Shown in pieces: positions 48,226-57,902 of a DNA stretch of 64,000 nt. Where the stretch lies: positions 1,116,001 through 1,180,000 of the forward strand of contig NC_033562.1 in assembly GCF_001680005.1 (NCBI RefSeq), written 5' to 3'. Every line of letters starts with the position of its first letter. Position 1 is the first letter of the stretch. The position numbers and the translations under genes are program-made. A model generated the notes under the pieces. The model did no database searches and was not told the origin of the DNA. It worked only from the letters and a program-made list of their open reading frames with translations. The DNA comes from Plasmodium coatneyi. Taxonomy: Eukaryota > Apicomplexa > Aconoidasida > Haemosporida > Plasmodiidae.

Positions 48226-51200
48226 ATGGACGTGGAGTATGGAGGTTCGAGGAGCTTCAGCGCATACATGCAGCGAAAGGAGGAACAAACACCACTGAGT
48301 TACAACAAAAAATATAGCGCAGAGATAGAGCAAGCGGAAGAAAAATATAAGAAGGATAACCGGGAAGATTCGAGGAGCATCCGCCCGCTGTTTACCAACT
48401 GTAATTTCTACATTGACGATTTTGTAAGTCTCTACTCAATTTACAACACGTGTGATAAGGACCATAACAAGGATGAAGAGGGGGAGGGGGAAAGGGAAAC
48501 GGACAGGGAGAGCCCTTCCCAGAGGACAACTCTGCACAAGGGCGAGGAGGAACACAAAGTGGACCCCCACAACGAATGGAATAATTTCACGAACCATGTG
48601 GAGGACAAAACAGTAGATAGGTACTACAGCAACCTGAACAGTCAGGTGAATTGTAGTACGCCCTATAACAAGGGCGACTTGAATGGTGAGAATAATTATG
48701 CTAATTTTTGGGGTAGTGACTTTGAAGGGACAAAATTGACCAAGCTGCAGGATCGCCCCATGGATGAAGCAGACGTGAGTTTAGACAGGACCCCAACAAA
48801 AAGCACCCACTACGATTTGGCACAAACTTCGGAAAATAATCCTACAAGTAGGGAAATAAACAAATTTGATACCTTCGTGAAAAGGTACGAAACAGTGCAG
48901 ACGAGCAAGCGAAATGTCCAAGCTTCCTACATTAACAAAAAAGAACAGATAGAAATAATGATTGTACAAAATGGGGGCGTTTTACATAATGCCTTAACAA
49001 GCAAAGTGACTCACATAATTAGCAACAATATGGCATTAGGATCAAAGAAATACATGGATTATAAAAAGGCAGTTAAAAAGTCGAAAATTTTTATAGTGGT
49101 AGATAAGTACATTTTCGATTGCGTCAAATTTCAGTGCAGATTTCCCGAACAGTCCTACTTACCTTCACTGCTACGTTATAACAGTAGACAAATAACTGAA
49201 TTTTTTCCCTTCAAGAAGAGGAGGAAATGCACCATTGGGGAGGTGCCTTCGTTAGATGCTTCCAATATGCGTACACAAAATTGTACCCCCCTTTCGGATA
49301 ACCACCAGGAGCGAAACGACTCTACACTGGCAGATTCTCCGGAGAAGGGTCTAATGGGTGATGACTCCATTTCAGGGAAGACACTGAGGGACCGCATACC
49401 CATCGATAAACACCTGCTAATGCTAAACATGCAAATGAGTTATGAAAATTTAAAGAAGTATCTCGTGTGTAATTCCTCTGAGTACTTCAAAAGGCTGCGC
49501 GTAATTTACCAGAAGAAGGAGTTAGAGGAAAACGCCTTCCCCAATGTGGGTCCCAATTTGTACATTAACAGGAACACGTTTGAAGACTTCTCGAGGAAGC
49601 ATAGAATATGGAGTCACCTAAGTGAAGAGGAAATTAACTGGATAAAAAAAAAGAGCCAGCTGAATATAAATATAAAGAACGTATGGGAAAATGACATGAT
49701 TCATCTTTTTTTCGACATTGTGTTGAGGGGGAAGGATAATGAGGAAGTGGGTGCTCCGGTAGGGTGTAGAGCACGTGGGGAGGAGCAAACCGAGCGGTTG
49801 CCCTGTAAAAGTGAGGATGTTAGCAGTGCAGGAGGAAGTGCAAATGGCCATAACAACCCCGTCGGTGGAGGATGCCCCTCGGAAAAACTAATCGATAGCG
49901 TGAACGCCTACCTACACAAGTCCAGACTTTACATCCTGGGAAACTGGAAATACATAAGTCGTGAGTTTTTTAAATTTGAAGACATAAATGAGAAGGACAA
50001 GCGCAAGTGCGTCTACCTCTACATTGACTTCGACAACTATTTCCTAAGTGCAAGTGTCAAGAGCGCATGTGAGCAGTATGGTAAGAACAAAAAAATAGGA
50101 AACAACGAAATATTATGTGTATGTCACAGCTTGAAGAAGGAAGAAAGTTATAGTATTATAAGTGCTACCAACTATTGGGGGAAGAAAAATAAAATCCTCA
50201 AGGGGATGGTCAAATGGGAAGTCACAAATATGCATAAAGAAAACATACATTTTGTGAAGTATGATTTTTCCAACATTTTAAGGTGCAGTTATTTGTTCCT
50301 ACTCGTCCTGATTAACTACTCAAAAAATGTAAGGGTACTATCAGTCGATGAATCCATCGTCCAATTATTTTACGAAAAGGAGGAAGACATGTTTCTAACG
50401 GCTAAACAGATAGCGGAAGATATTTACAACTTAACCAACCTTAGTGTGTCTATAGGAATTTCTTCCAACTTGCCAATGTCTAGGAAAGCTCTAAAGTTTT
50501 GCAAAAAACGGTTTTTATTTTTTGATTATTACCATCATTTTTGTATATTCATTATGGGGAAGTATTTCCTCGGGGGGGGAACAAAGGGCGACATAAACCG
50601 TGAGGAAAATCTACACAGTGTCACTTCGGAACGTAATTTTAATAATGGAGGGGCACATACCGGACGGGGGGATGATCTAGTGAAGGAAGAGAATTACACC
50701 ACTGAGGGACACCAAGCCCAGAATGCCCCATTCAAGTGGGAAAATTTGGAAAATCTGTTCGATGAGTATATCGCCTCGGCAGGCAACCAGGTTAATGCAA
50801 CTTCTGATGCGGCCACCTGCAACCTTTCCGATGCGTACTTCCTCAACGCCATGAAGGAGAAAAGGGATCCACGGGTGGACTCCATTTTTAACAAATTCGT
50901 CCAAGCGAATCGAGCCAACTTGGAACACATAACGAACACCTTCTTCGACCGGGTCATCCACCCGATAAGTAAATTTTTTTTTTTCTACAAAAAGAAGGAA
51001 CACTACTTGGACGTATTAAGACAGTTAAATTATTTAAGTGGTCAGTTTATTCATTTCAACATTTATCATTTGCCTGTGGATGAGAAAGCGCCTTTCTTGC
51101 CTGTCTTACCTGTCTTACCTGTCCTACCATGTGATGACCTCTCGGAAGACCTTTTAAAAAAATTAAAAAAAAAAGACAATGACCGAATGGAAGGAAAAAA

Positions 51201-52701
51201 GAGCATAAATATAAGCGTGAACTATGGAGTACGCTTCCAAAACATTAACGATTTTTATTTTCTCATTTATTTTATGACAAAACAGTTGTATATAAGACTA
51301 CGGATTAATAAGCTCAAAGCGAAGAGTTTACATGTGCATTATTTTCTCACGGAGGAAGAAGAAAATGTGGATCCGCTGAAATATTTGGGAAGGGGAAGGG
51401 TCGGCAGGGTGAGCAGCAGAATTAATTTGAGCCATTACACGGACAGTTTTTTTGTATATTTTTTCAAAGTTATTTACACTTTTGATGCCTTGGCTAGCAG
51501 CTTGAGAGACCTCAGGGGCGTCCAAATTGTTTGCTCCGACGTTGTTAGCGCCGACGCGATGCACGCATTTGGCAGTAGGAGCATTTTGTTCTACTTCCCC
51601 GTGGGGGGGAAGGAAAACATGAAGAAAGTGCAAGAGGCCAAGCTAGAACCAGCTGAAGGGGTCAAAGCCGTCGAACCCAACATGCGGGACGAACAAGTTC
51701 ATCCCGCCCGGGAGAAGAGGGCAACGCATGTCCTGCGTCAGCATCGCTGTGGCCGTGGTGGAAAATCAAAACCCAGGAACCCCCTCCCCCTGATGAATAA
51801 AATCCGCGCGAAAAGCATCCTTTGCTACTTTTTCAACACGAAAAAGGAGGCAGAGGTGGAGAAGAAGGTCGACATATCGAGCGAAAAATGTGTCCCTTTT
51901 TCATTTAAAAGTGGAGCAAAAAAAATAAAAAAAATTAATAAAAGGATTAAGAATAATGGCAGTGTGAGAAGGACGACGAAACCTTTACCACCCAGTAGCT
52001 GCAAAATGATCAGGAAAATAAAAACAACAAAAAATTATAAAATACTCGACTTCTTCCCGAGTATTTTCTTAAAGCGAGGAAGACAAAGCAGTACCACTAC
52101 TGGACACAATGATCATATGACCAAATGGATAGACCGAAATGCGCTAACAAACGACAAGAACATATTCGATAGTATAATTAACAAAAGGGTGAAGAAGGAG
52201 GTCCATGTTAAGGAGGAATCCAATTGCTGTTACGTTAGTTATAGGAACATCCTTCAGGCAGTGATAGAAAAACAGAAAGGTCTATCCACCATGTGTGACA
52301 GTCAGTATGTGTGTGCAAACGAATCCGTGAATGATACCATTTTTTGCCACTCCAACATTATTCTCTCCCTCTATGCAATGAATAGAGAAAGCGAAAAAGG
52401 TATCCTTTACAGCTATACCAAGGAAATAATTTTTTCCTACATTTCCCATTTTAACAATTTATTCCAAAATCACAACTGCAGAAATGATGTAACCGATAGG
52501 TATTACCTCCTGAAATTCGTTGCTGCCGTTGTGGACACCTTATGTGAGGAGTTGCACCGTAGGAGGCTTCTCGACGTGCTTCACAAATTTTTGAAAAACT
52601 TTAAACATGTTTGGTGCTTGAGCTGTAGCCAAGATGGAAGAGAGAAGGGATCCTTCCCAACGCTATTTCACCGAATTATGGCGAAATACGGCGTGTGTTA
52701 G
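48226..52701 (+). CDS. REV1: REV1-type Y-family DNA polymerase (deoxycytidyl transferase)
   Basis: Translesion DNA polymerase that inserts dCMP opposite lesions and scaffolds other polymerases. Single exon, 1491 residues, from ATG 48226 (MDVEYGGSRSFSAYMQRKEE); the frame upstream starts only with TTG. The FSAYMQRK opening matches REV1 FGGYMSAK. A BRCT domain (about 225-320) holds GGVLHNALTSKVTHIISNN. Polymerase motifs: YLYIDFDNYF with D601 and D603, and SVDES with D708 and E709, then SIGISSNLPMSRKA. A long insert (about 780-960) splits the later part of the polymerase, with a PVLPVLPVLP tract (nt about 51097-51127). The far end is helical and could be the REV1 carboxy docking bundle. Three PCNA-box-like motifs are seen: SRQITEFF (320-327), ILCYFF (1198-1203) and ILDFFP (1273-1278). 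Confidence 0.88.
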   Translation: MDVEYGGSRSFSAYMQRKEEQTPLSYNKKYSAEIEQAEEKYKKDNREDSRSIRPLFTNCNFYIDDFVSLYSIYNTCDKDHNKDEEGEGERETDRESPSQRTTLHKGEEEHKVDPHNEWNNFTNHVEDKTVDRYYSNLNSQVNCSTPYNKGDLNGENNYANFWGSDFEGTKLTKLQDRPMDEADVSLDRTPTKSTHYDLAQTSENNPTSREINKFDTFVKRYETVQTSKRNVQASYINKKEQIEIMIVQNGGVLHNALTSKVTHIISNNMALGSKKYMDYKKAVKKSKIFIVVDKYIFDCVKFQCRFPEQSYLPSLLRYNSRQITEFFPFKKRRKCTIGEVPSLDASNMRTQNCTPLSDNHQERNDSTLADSPEKGLMGDDSISGKTLRDRIPIDKHLLMLNMQMSYENLKKYLVCNSSEYFKRLRVIYQKKELEENAFPNVGPNLYINRNTFEDFSRKHRIWSHLSEEEINWIKKKSQLNINIKNVWENDMIHLFFDIVLRGKDNEEVGAPVGCRARGEEQTERLPCKSEDVSSAGGSANGHNNPVGGGCPSEKLIDSVNAYLHKSRLYILGNWKYISREFFKFEDINEKDKRKCVYLYIDFDNYFLSASVKSACEQYGKNKKIGNNEILCVCHSLKKEESYSIISATNYWGKKNKILKGMVKWEVTNMHKENIHFVKYDFSNILRCSYLFLLVLINYSKNVRVLSVDESIVQLFYEKEEDMFLTAKQIAEDIYNLTNLSVSIGISSNLPMSRKALKFCKKRFLFFDYYHHFCIFIMGKYFLGGGTKGDINREENLHSVTSERNFNNGGAHTGRGDDLVKEENYTTEGHQAQNAPFKWENLENLFDEYIASAGNQVNATSDAATCNLSDAYFLNAMKEKRDPRVDSIFNKFVQANRANLEHITNTFFDRVIHPISKFFFFYKKKEHYLDVLRQLNYLSGQFIHFNIYHLPVDEKAPFLPVLPVLPVLPCDDLSEDLLKKLKKKDNDRMEGKKSINISVNYGVRFQNINDFYFLIYFMTKQLYIRLRINKLKAKSLHVHYFLTEEEENVDPLKYLGRGRVGRVSSRINLSHYTDSFFVYFFKVIYTFDALASSLRDLRGVQIVCSDVVSADAMHAFGSRSILFYFPVGGKENMKKVQEAKLEPAEGVKAVEPNMRDEQVHPAREKRATHVLRQHRCGRGGKSKPRNPLPLMNKIRAKSILCYFFNTKKEAEVEKKVDISSEKCVPFSFKSGAKKIKKINKRIKNNGSVRRTTKPLPPSSCKMIRKIKTTKNYKILDFFPSIFLKRGRQSSTTTGHNDHMTKWIDRNALTNDKNIFDSIINKRVKKEVHVKEESNCCYVSYRNILQAVIEKQKGLSTMCDSQYVCANESVNDTIFCHSNIILSLYAMNRESEKGILYSYTKEIIFSYISHFNNLFQNHNCRNDVTDRYYLLKFVAAVVDTLCEELHRRRLLDVLHKFLKNFKHVWCLSCSQDGREKGSFPTLFHRIMAKYGVC

Positions 52702-53770
52702 TTCGATGTGTTGAGAGGCGCACCCCAGCAGCTGCATCAGTGAGAACACTGTGAACAGTGTGAAACGGTGTGTTTTCCCATATCTGGTGGGGGAAAAACC
52801 TCCAATTTTTTAGTACCCCCCGTGTGTGCACATGGGTATAGTGTATGCTGTACACATTATATTCCTGCATGCTATTTTTGATTTGCCAAAAGGAGTCCCT
52901 TTTTTTTTTCCAACTGAAATATTGGGAATTACCAATTTGATTAGCATTTTTTAAAAAAGCAACGATTTTGTTGAGCTTCAGTTTTCTCTCACCCATGGGG
53001 TGTCAATTTTTTTTTTTTTTTCGAATGTGTCGTCGCACATAAGGATGAGTGATTACACGCAACGGCAAAGATTGCTCGATCGGTTGATCCGTCGATCGTT
53101 CAATCGCTCAATCGAATTATTGTAGGGGAGAAAGAACTGAAACGGAGCTTTGCTCGATATGCATGCGCCCTGGGTTAGCATCTTTTTGCAAAAGAGGTGC
53201 ACGTGCTGGGTGAACCCATCTGGAAGTTCATTTAAAGAAATGCTTAAACGGGGAGTACTTTTCTATGTGGTCGCACGGAGCGGGGTGGAAGTGCATACGT
53301 ACCTGTACACAATGCTTAGCGAATTGAAGATGCGCATGCTGCTGATTGCTTCTTCGAGAACTGCTCCTCGGCTTGTTTGCCTATTCGCGTGTTCGGCGAT
53401 TTGTATTGCTTGTTCGTCGGCTTATTTGCTTGCTTGCTCGTTTTTTTTTTTTTTTTTTTTTTCTCACGTTGACGGTTGGCCACTTTGACCATTTGTCGCT
53501 TTTTCCGTTTCAACGTTGATGAGGAATACCCCCCCCCTGACTGTGTGCTCAGCCTTTTCCATTTTTACGCCAAAGTTATTTCCCCCCCCGTTTCCCGTTT
53601 GGCGTAGCTGCAGGGCGCTTTAAAGGAGAAATACATTTGTGTGTTCACTGCGCTGTGTGTTTGGCGAGTATACGGGCGTAGCTTTAACTAACAACGCAAC
53701 CAGTGTAGGGAAAGGCGTCCCCCCCAAAACGCCTGCACCCGCAACACGTACCGTGCAAACCTCACCCACA
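52702..53770. other. Intergenic region REV1 to SelD
   Basis: 1.07 kb between two plus-strand genes. T-runs at about 53008-53021 and 53441-53462. A palindrome-like GATCGGTTGATCCGTCGATCG stretch lies near 53080. It presumably carries the REV1 3' UTR and SelD promoter; no gene recognised. Confidence 0.45.
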
Positions 53771-56700
53771 ATGCGAATTTGCAAGCAGATTGATCCCGTG
53801 ATCGACATCGTGATCATCGGTTTTGGCGTGCGGAGCCAGCTGTTCGTCGATAAGTTCCTTCGGAAAAATGAGCTCAAAGGAGTAAACATAATAATCATCT
53901 GCAAAGACAACTTTGTGTTTTTAGATCCCTACGTACAATGTGAGGAGGCCTGCAGAGAGAGCTACACGGATGTGTATAATTTTTGCAAAAACAGAAACAT
54001 ACTTTTTATAAATGAAAAGGTGCAATATGTACACACAGAAAGTCGGAACATCTTTTTTGCGTCTGACAGGAACCCCCTGAATTATGATTTCCTCCTGTGC
54101 GACTTTGACTTTAAGAGCTCGGATCTGTTTAGCACCGATATGTCTCACATGAATATATACGCTTATCGAAATAAGAATTTGTTTTTTTATCACGTGCATG
54201 TGATGTACCTTGCTCTGCTGCAGTCGACAAACAAGGAAGAGGACAGGACGGATGTTCATCTCTATCGTCAGTGCAAAAGGGCGCTTCTGGAGGCCATCCC
54301 TATGAAGAGGTTCCTTAACTTCCATTCGTACAATGATAGGTACGTGGAGGAGATCTTCAGCGCTTATGGGGAGGCCAGGCTATTCCCTGTGGTTAGCGGT
54401 GGGGACGCAGTTAGTGGGGGGAGCGTCTTGCTAAATGCCCCTCTGCAAGGCAACCAAGCAGACGAAGATGCCACCCCCCGAATCCTCCTAATCAGTGATA
54501 ACAACCAGTTTGGGAAATGCCTACATTCGAAGATGCAAAAGCAGCTACACAGAATAAACGCGAAGGTTCATTTATTGTACGTTTATGTGGCTTCTTCGAA
54601 GGACGAAAAGCTAGACCTCCCTTGCGGAGATTACCTACTGGTTAAGCAAATAAGGGGAGTAAAACAGGAAGGAGAAATTAAAGAAATAAAATTTTTGGAC
54701 ATGTATGATCAGGAAATTATAATACGATATGACGAATGCATAAACGTCACAGGGATGAGATACCCTTCTTATGTATCATCATTTGGGGAGGATGCTACGA
54801 AGTCCCTGTCGGTGAATGCCTTTTGCCAGTGTGTAAGAGATGACTATCTTTATCTCCTTAACCAAGTGAAGAACTACGATGATTATGCGGTTTGCGAGAC
54901 GATCTACCTAAACATATACAACAAGGTGCATGGGAATGAGTACATTAGCATAGAACATGTTAAGGCTTACATACTGACCGGCGATGCAGATGAGTTGGGT
55001 GTGTCCTACTTGCTACCCCCAACACCCAACCTATTTAATCACACTGTAAATTATTCCTACCGGATCGTATCGTACATATTAAGAAGGAGCTACTCATACA
55101 TATCAAGGAACCGCTTCCTACAAAATGGGGTAGTCTCCATAATGTACAGAAAAAGGGAAATCGAAAAGTATATAAACGGGTGCATGGTTAACGGTGGCAG
55201 GGAAGTGTTTTCCTCTCCTTCGATAAGGACCTTTTCTTTGCCTATTTTTAAAAGGGCTGCTCGCTATGTTGACCTCCTCAGAGGAAGACTTTCTACGGAA
55301 GGTAGGACGAGCATTCCCACTTATGGGCAGAAAGAATCACACAATAAGGATGATTCATCTGGTGTAAACTGCAGTGACAGTGGTAGCACTGCGGCGAGCA
55401 GAAGCGGAAGTAACAACAGGAACGAGGAACTACCCACCCGGAAGAAATGTGCATCCAGTGGAAGGTTCCAAACGGAATGGAAAACAAGTTCCCCTCTTCC
55501 AGAATATATGTACAGTGCATATCAAGAGGAATATGAAAGGAGATTACTTGTTAGTAAAGAAACCGCCTACCGAGTGGATCAGGAAGAAGGGGAAAATGGA
55601 ACAACCATAACGATAATTGTGCAGGATGGTAGTGTTAACAAGGAAACCACATCCAATTGCGACACGAAGAGAGAAAAGATAGATTCATACATTAAGGAAA
55701 GTATCGAGAAAATAATTAACCGAAATACATGTGGAGGATGCGGGTCGAAGGTTCCTTCAAATGTTCTGTCCAATTCGTTGAAAGGTTTATCGGTGTACAG
55801 CTCACCAAATGTGTACCTAGGAATTGAAGCATGTGATGACTGTTGCATATTTGTGCATAGTAAATCTAAAAAGGGAGAAGAAAGTCCTGCACTTGTCCAA
55901 ACGATAGACTTCTTTAAATCATTTATCGACGATGAATACATATTAGGGGAAATAATTGCTATTCATTGTTTATCCGATGTGTACAGCATGGGGGGGACTG
56001 GCATCTGTGCCCTGTGCGTACTGATTGTAAAGGATAACATTGAGAAGAAACTACAGCAAAGGTTACAGAATATTTTAACTGGGTGCTGCCAGAAGTTGAA
56101 AGAGGAGAAATGTGTCTTGAGTGGAGGCCATACCTGTGCGGGAAATGAGAATTACGTCGGTTTGGCAGTCACGGGGAAGGTGAAAAAGAGGCGCATCTCC
56201 AACGTGGACGACACCACCACGGGGGATTGCAAAGATAAACTATATAAGGAGAAACGACGAAAGGGAGAGGTGAACCAGCGGGAAGTGACAACAGCTACAA
56301 GTGGTGCACTTAACCAACAACAGGGAGGTGCCCCTGTGGAAGACCTACCCCTTGTTAGCAAAGAACACAGGGACGCATTCGAACGACACCAAATGATGAA
56401 GGAGAACTATCTGTTCCTACCCAAGGGAAGCGGAAACATAAAAGCAGGGGACATAATCATTACCACGAAAATGTTCGGTTTTGGCTTCATCATGGCTGCA
56501 CATATATGTAAAAAGGCCAAAGCTAGATGGATTTACAACTGCCTTGATGAGATGCTCCTCTCAAATAGGAAGAGTGGGTTATACCTTTTGCAGAATAATA
56601 ATGCCAAAGCTTGCACGGATGTAACTGGGTTTGGAGTCCTAGGCCACCTTAACGAAATGATCAAGTGCTCTAGGAGGGAAATTTACTTTGCTGCACAAAT

Positions 56701-57187
56701 GGGAAAGAAGTCCCTTCAAACTACGTCACGCAAGGAAACACTGGAAAGGAGGAACAGCAAAGTGGATGATGGGCAGACCGACAATTCGAAGGAACCTCCC
56801 ATGAATCTCATCGGAGCAAAGATAAACCTCAAGAATTTCATAGTCGCAGAAGGGGTTGAACAGTGCATCGAAAATAATATCTTCTCCTCCATGTATAAGA
56901 AAAATCACTACCTCTGCAATAACATTATAAATTTGGAGGAAGCTTCACTGAGTGAAAGGTATGGACTTTTGTTTGACCCGCAGACAAGTGGGGGTCTCAT
57001 GGCCATTGTGGAAAGGGACAGGGCGGACCAAATTTTAGCAGACTTAAAAAACATGGGGTACCCCAACTGTTCTGCAGTAGGGGAAATTATAAATGTGCAA
57101 GATTATAAGTTTAAGGGGGTGCCCATCAGTCAGGTTTCGTTGGACGATTATTTGGACACGACAAATTCGGTTTACGTCGAATGGTAA
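53771..57187 (+). CDS. SELD: Selenide water dikinase (selenophosphate synthetase) fused to an oxidoreductase-like domain
   Basis: Makes selenophosphate from selenide and ATP for selenocysteine synthesis. Single exon, 1138 residues, from ATG 53771 (MRICKQIDPV); upstream in-frame starts are only GTG. Residues about 10-560 look like a pyridine nucleotide-disulfide/NADH dehydrogenase-like module (DIVIIGFGVRS, then NHTVNYSYRIVSYIL), as in known NDH-SelD fusions; its glycine loop is weak. The SelD part starts near 650: CGGCGSK (C654-K660; catalytic Cys/Lys region), QTIDFFKSF, LSDVYSMGG, LSGGHTCAG, ACTDVTGFGVLGHLNEM and LFDPQTSGGLM are all family signatures. The active site uses Cys, not Sec. A Plasmodium insert lies at about 815-880. 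Without it the SelD length is normal. Confidence 0.93.
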   Translation: MRICKQIDPVIDIVIIGFGVRSQLFVDKFLRKNELKGVNIIIICKDNFVFLDPYVQCEEACRESYTDVYNFCKNRNILFINEKVQYVHTESRNIFFASDRNPLNYDFLLCDFDFKSSDLFSTDMSHMNIYAYRNKNLFFYHVHVMYLALLQSTNKEEDRTDVHLYRQCKRALLEAIPMKRFLNFHSYNDRYVEEIFSAYGEARLFPVVSGGDAVSGGSVLLNAPLQGNQADEDATPRILLISDNNQFGKCLHSKMQKQLHRINAKVHLLYVYVASSKDEKLDLPCGDYLLVKQIRGVKQEGEIKEIKFLDMYDQEIIIRYDECINVTGMRYPSYVSSFGEDATKSLSVNAFCQCVRDDYLYLLNQVKNYDDYAVCETIYLNIYNKVHGNEYISIEHVKAYILTGDADELGVSYLLPPTPNLFNHTVNYSYRIVSYILRRSYSYISRNRFLQNGVVSIMYRKREIEKYINGCMVNGGREVFSSPSIRTFSLPIFKRAARYVDLLRGRLSTEGRTSIPTYGQKESHNKDDSSGVNCSDSGSTAASRSGSNNRNEELPTRKKCASSGRFQTEWKTSSPLPEYMYSAYQEEYERRLLVSKETAYRVDQEEGENGTTITIIVQDGSVNKETTSNCDTKREKIDSYIKESIEKIINRNTCGGCGSKVPSNVLSNSLKGLSVYSSPNVYLGIEACDDCCIFVHSKSKKGEESPALVQTIDFFKSFIDDEYILGEIIAIHCLSDVYSMGGTGICALCVLIVKDNIEKKLQQRLQNILTGCCQKLKEEKCVLSGGHTCAGNENYVGLAVTGKVKKRRISNVDDTTTGDCKDKLYKEKRRKGEVNQREVTTATSGALNQQQGGAPVEDLPLVSKEHRDAFERHQMMKENYLFLPKGSGNIKAGDIIITTKMFGFGFIMAAHICKKAKARWIYNCLDEMLLSNRKSGLYLLQNNNAKACTDVTGFGVLGHLNEMIKCSRREIYFAAQMGKKSLQTTSRKETLERRNSKVDDGQTDNSKEPPMNLIGAKINLKNFIVAEGVEQCIENNIFSSMYKKNHYLCNNIINLEEASLSERYGLLFDPQTSGGLMAIVERDRADQILADLKNMGYPNCSAVGEIINVQDYKFKGVPISQVSLDDYLDTTNSVYVEW

Positions 57188-57190
57188 GAA

Positions 57191-57210
57191 TGTGTGTGTG
57201 TGTGTGTGTG
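57191..57210. repeat. (TG)10 microsatellite
   Basis: Perfect TG dinucleotide run a few bases after the SelD stop codon, in the expected 3' UTR. Confidence 0.95.
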
Positions 57211-57735
57211 GAGGGGAATGGTTAATTTAATGTACTACCTGGGTATATGACCCGTTCCGTTAGGGGTTCACCCCTTAGCAGTGGAGCCATCCCTTCTGGG
57301 ACGACCGATTTTTACAGGGGCCCTCTTTTTGGCACCCCTTCATATTCGCTCCGTCCAGCCGCGTGTGCGCAAAATGCACATACTCGTTTACCCCCGGGGG
57401 GGAAAACCTCTTGCAGCTTTTGATGTAAACTGTATAACTTTCACTTTGTGCAACTTTTTAGGGGATATTTATTTTATAAAAAAAAAAATAATTTTTTTAC
57501 AAAAAAAAAAAAAAAAAAAAATACCACATGTATATATAGCGCCCCACGTGTGAAGGAAAGGGAAGCCAAAAGAGGCATCTCCTTCCGGGTGGCACTAAAA
57601 TGTACATGCGCTGGGGTAGTAATAGGAATTACGTTTTTACTGAATTAGGTAAAGTGTTGTAGAACGGGGGAATAGGCAAGGGACAGGCATGGGTTGACTG
57701 CCACGGTGAGGTTCATTATGGGGGCAAATTAAAAA

Positions 57736-57848
57736 GGTGTACAAGTGTCCAGGTGTACAAGTGTCCAGGTGTACAAGTGTCCAGGTGTACAAGTGTCCAG
57801 GTGTACAAGTGTCCAGGTGTACAAGTGTCCAGGTGTACAGGTGTACAT
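57736..57848. repeat. 16-bp tandem minisatellite
   Basis: Six perfect copies of GGTGTACAAGTGTCCA fill 57736-57831, followed by a partly changed copy (GGTGTACAGGTGTACA). It sits near the 3' end of the type I membrane protein gene. It has no coding meaning. Confidence 0.95.
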
Positions 57849-57902
57849 GCGTATATTATATATATGTGTATGTACATGTACCCGTACCGTGGTGGGGTCA
57901 AA

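Larger units (their letters stand above)
57188..57902. other. Convergent intergenic region with repeats
   Basis: Lies between the SelD stop and the stop of the type I membrane protein gene. Contains (TG)10, an A-tract at 57500-57520 and a 16-bp minisatellite (57736-57848). No gene. Confidence 0.6.

Noticed and set aside
53080..53110. GATC-rich near-palindrome as a regulatory hairpin
   Set aside because: Pairing is imperfect and it lies in the middle of a spacer with no supporting feature.
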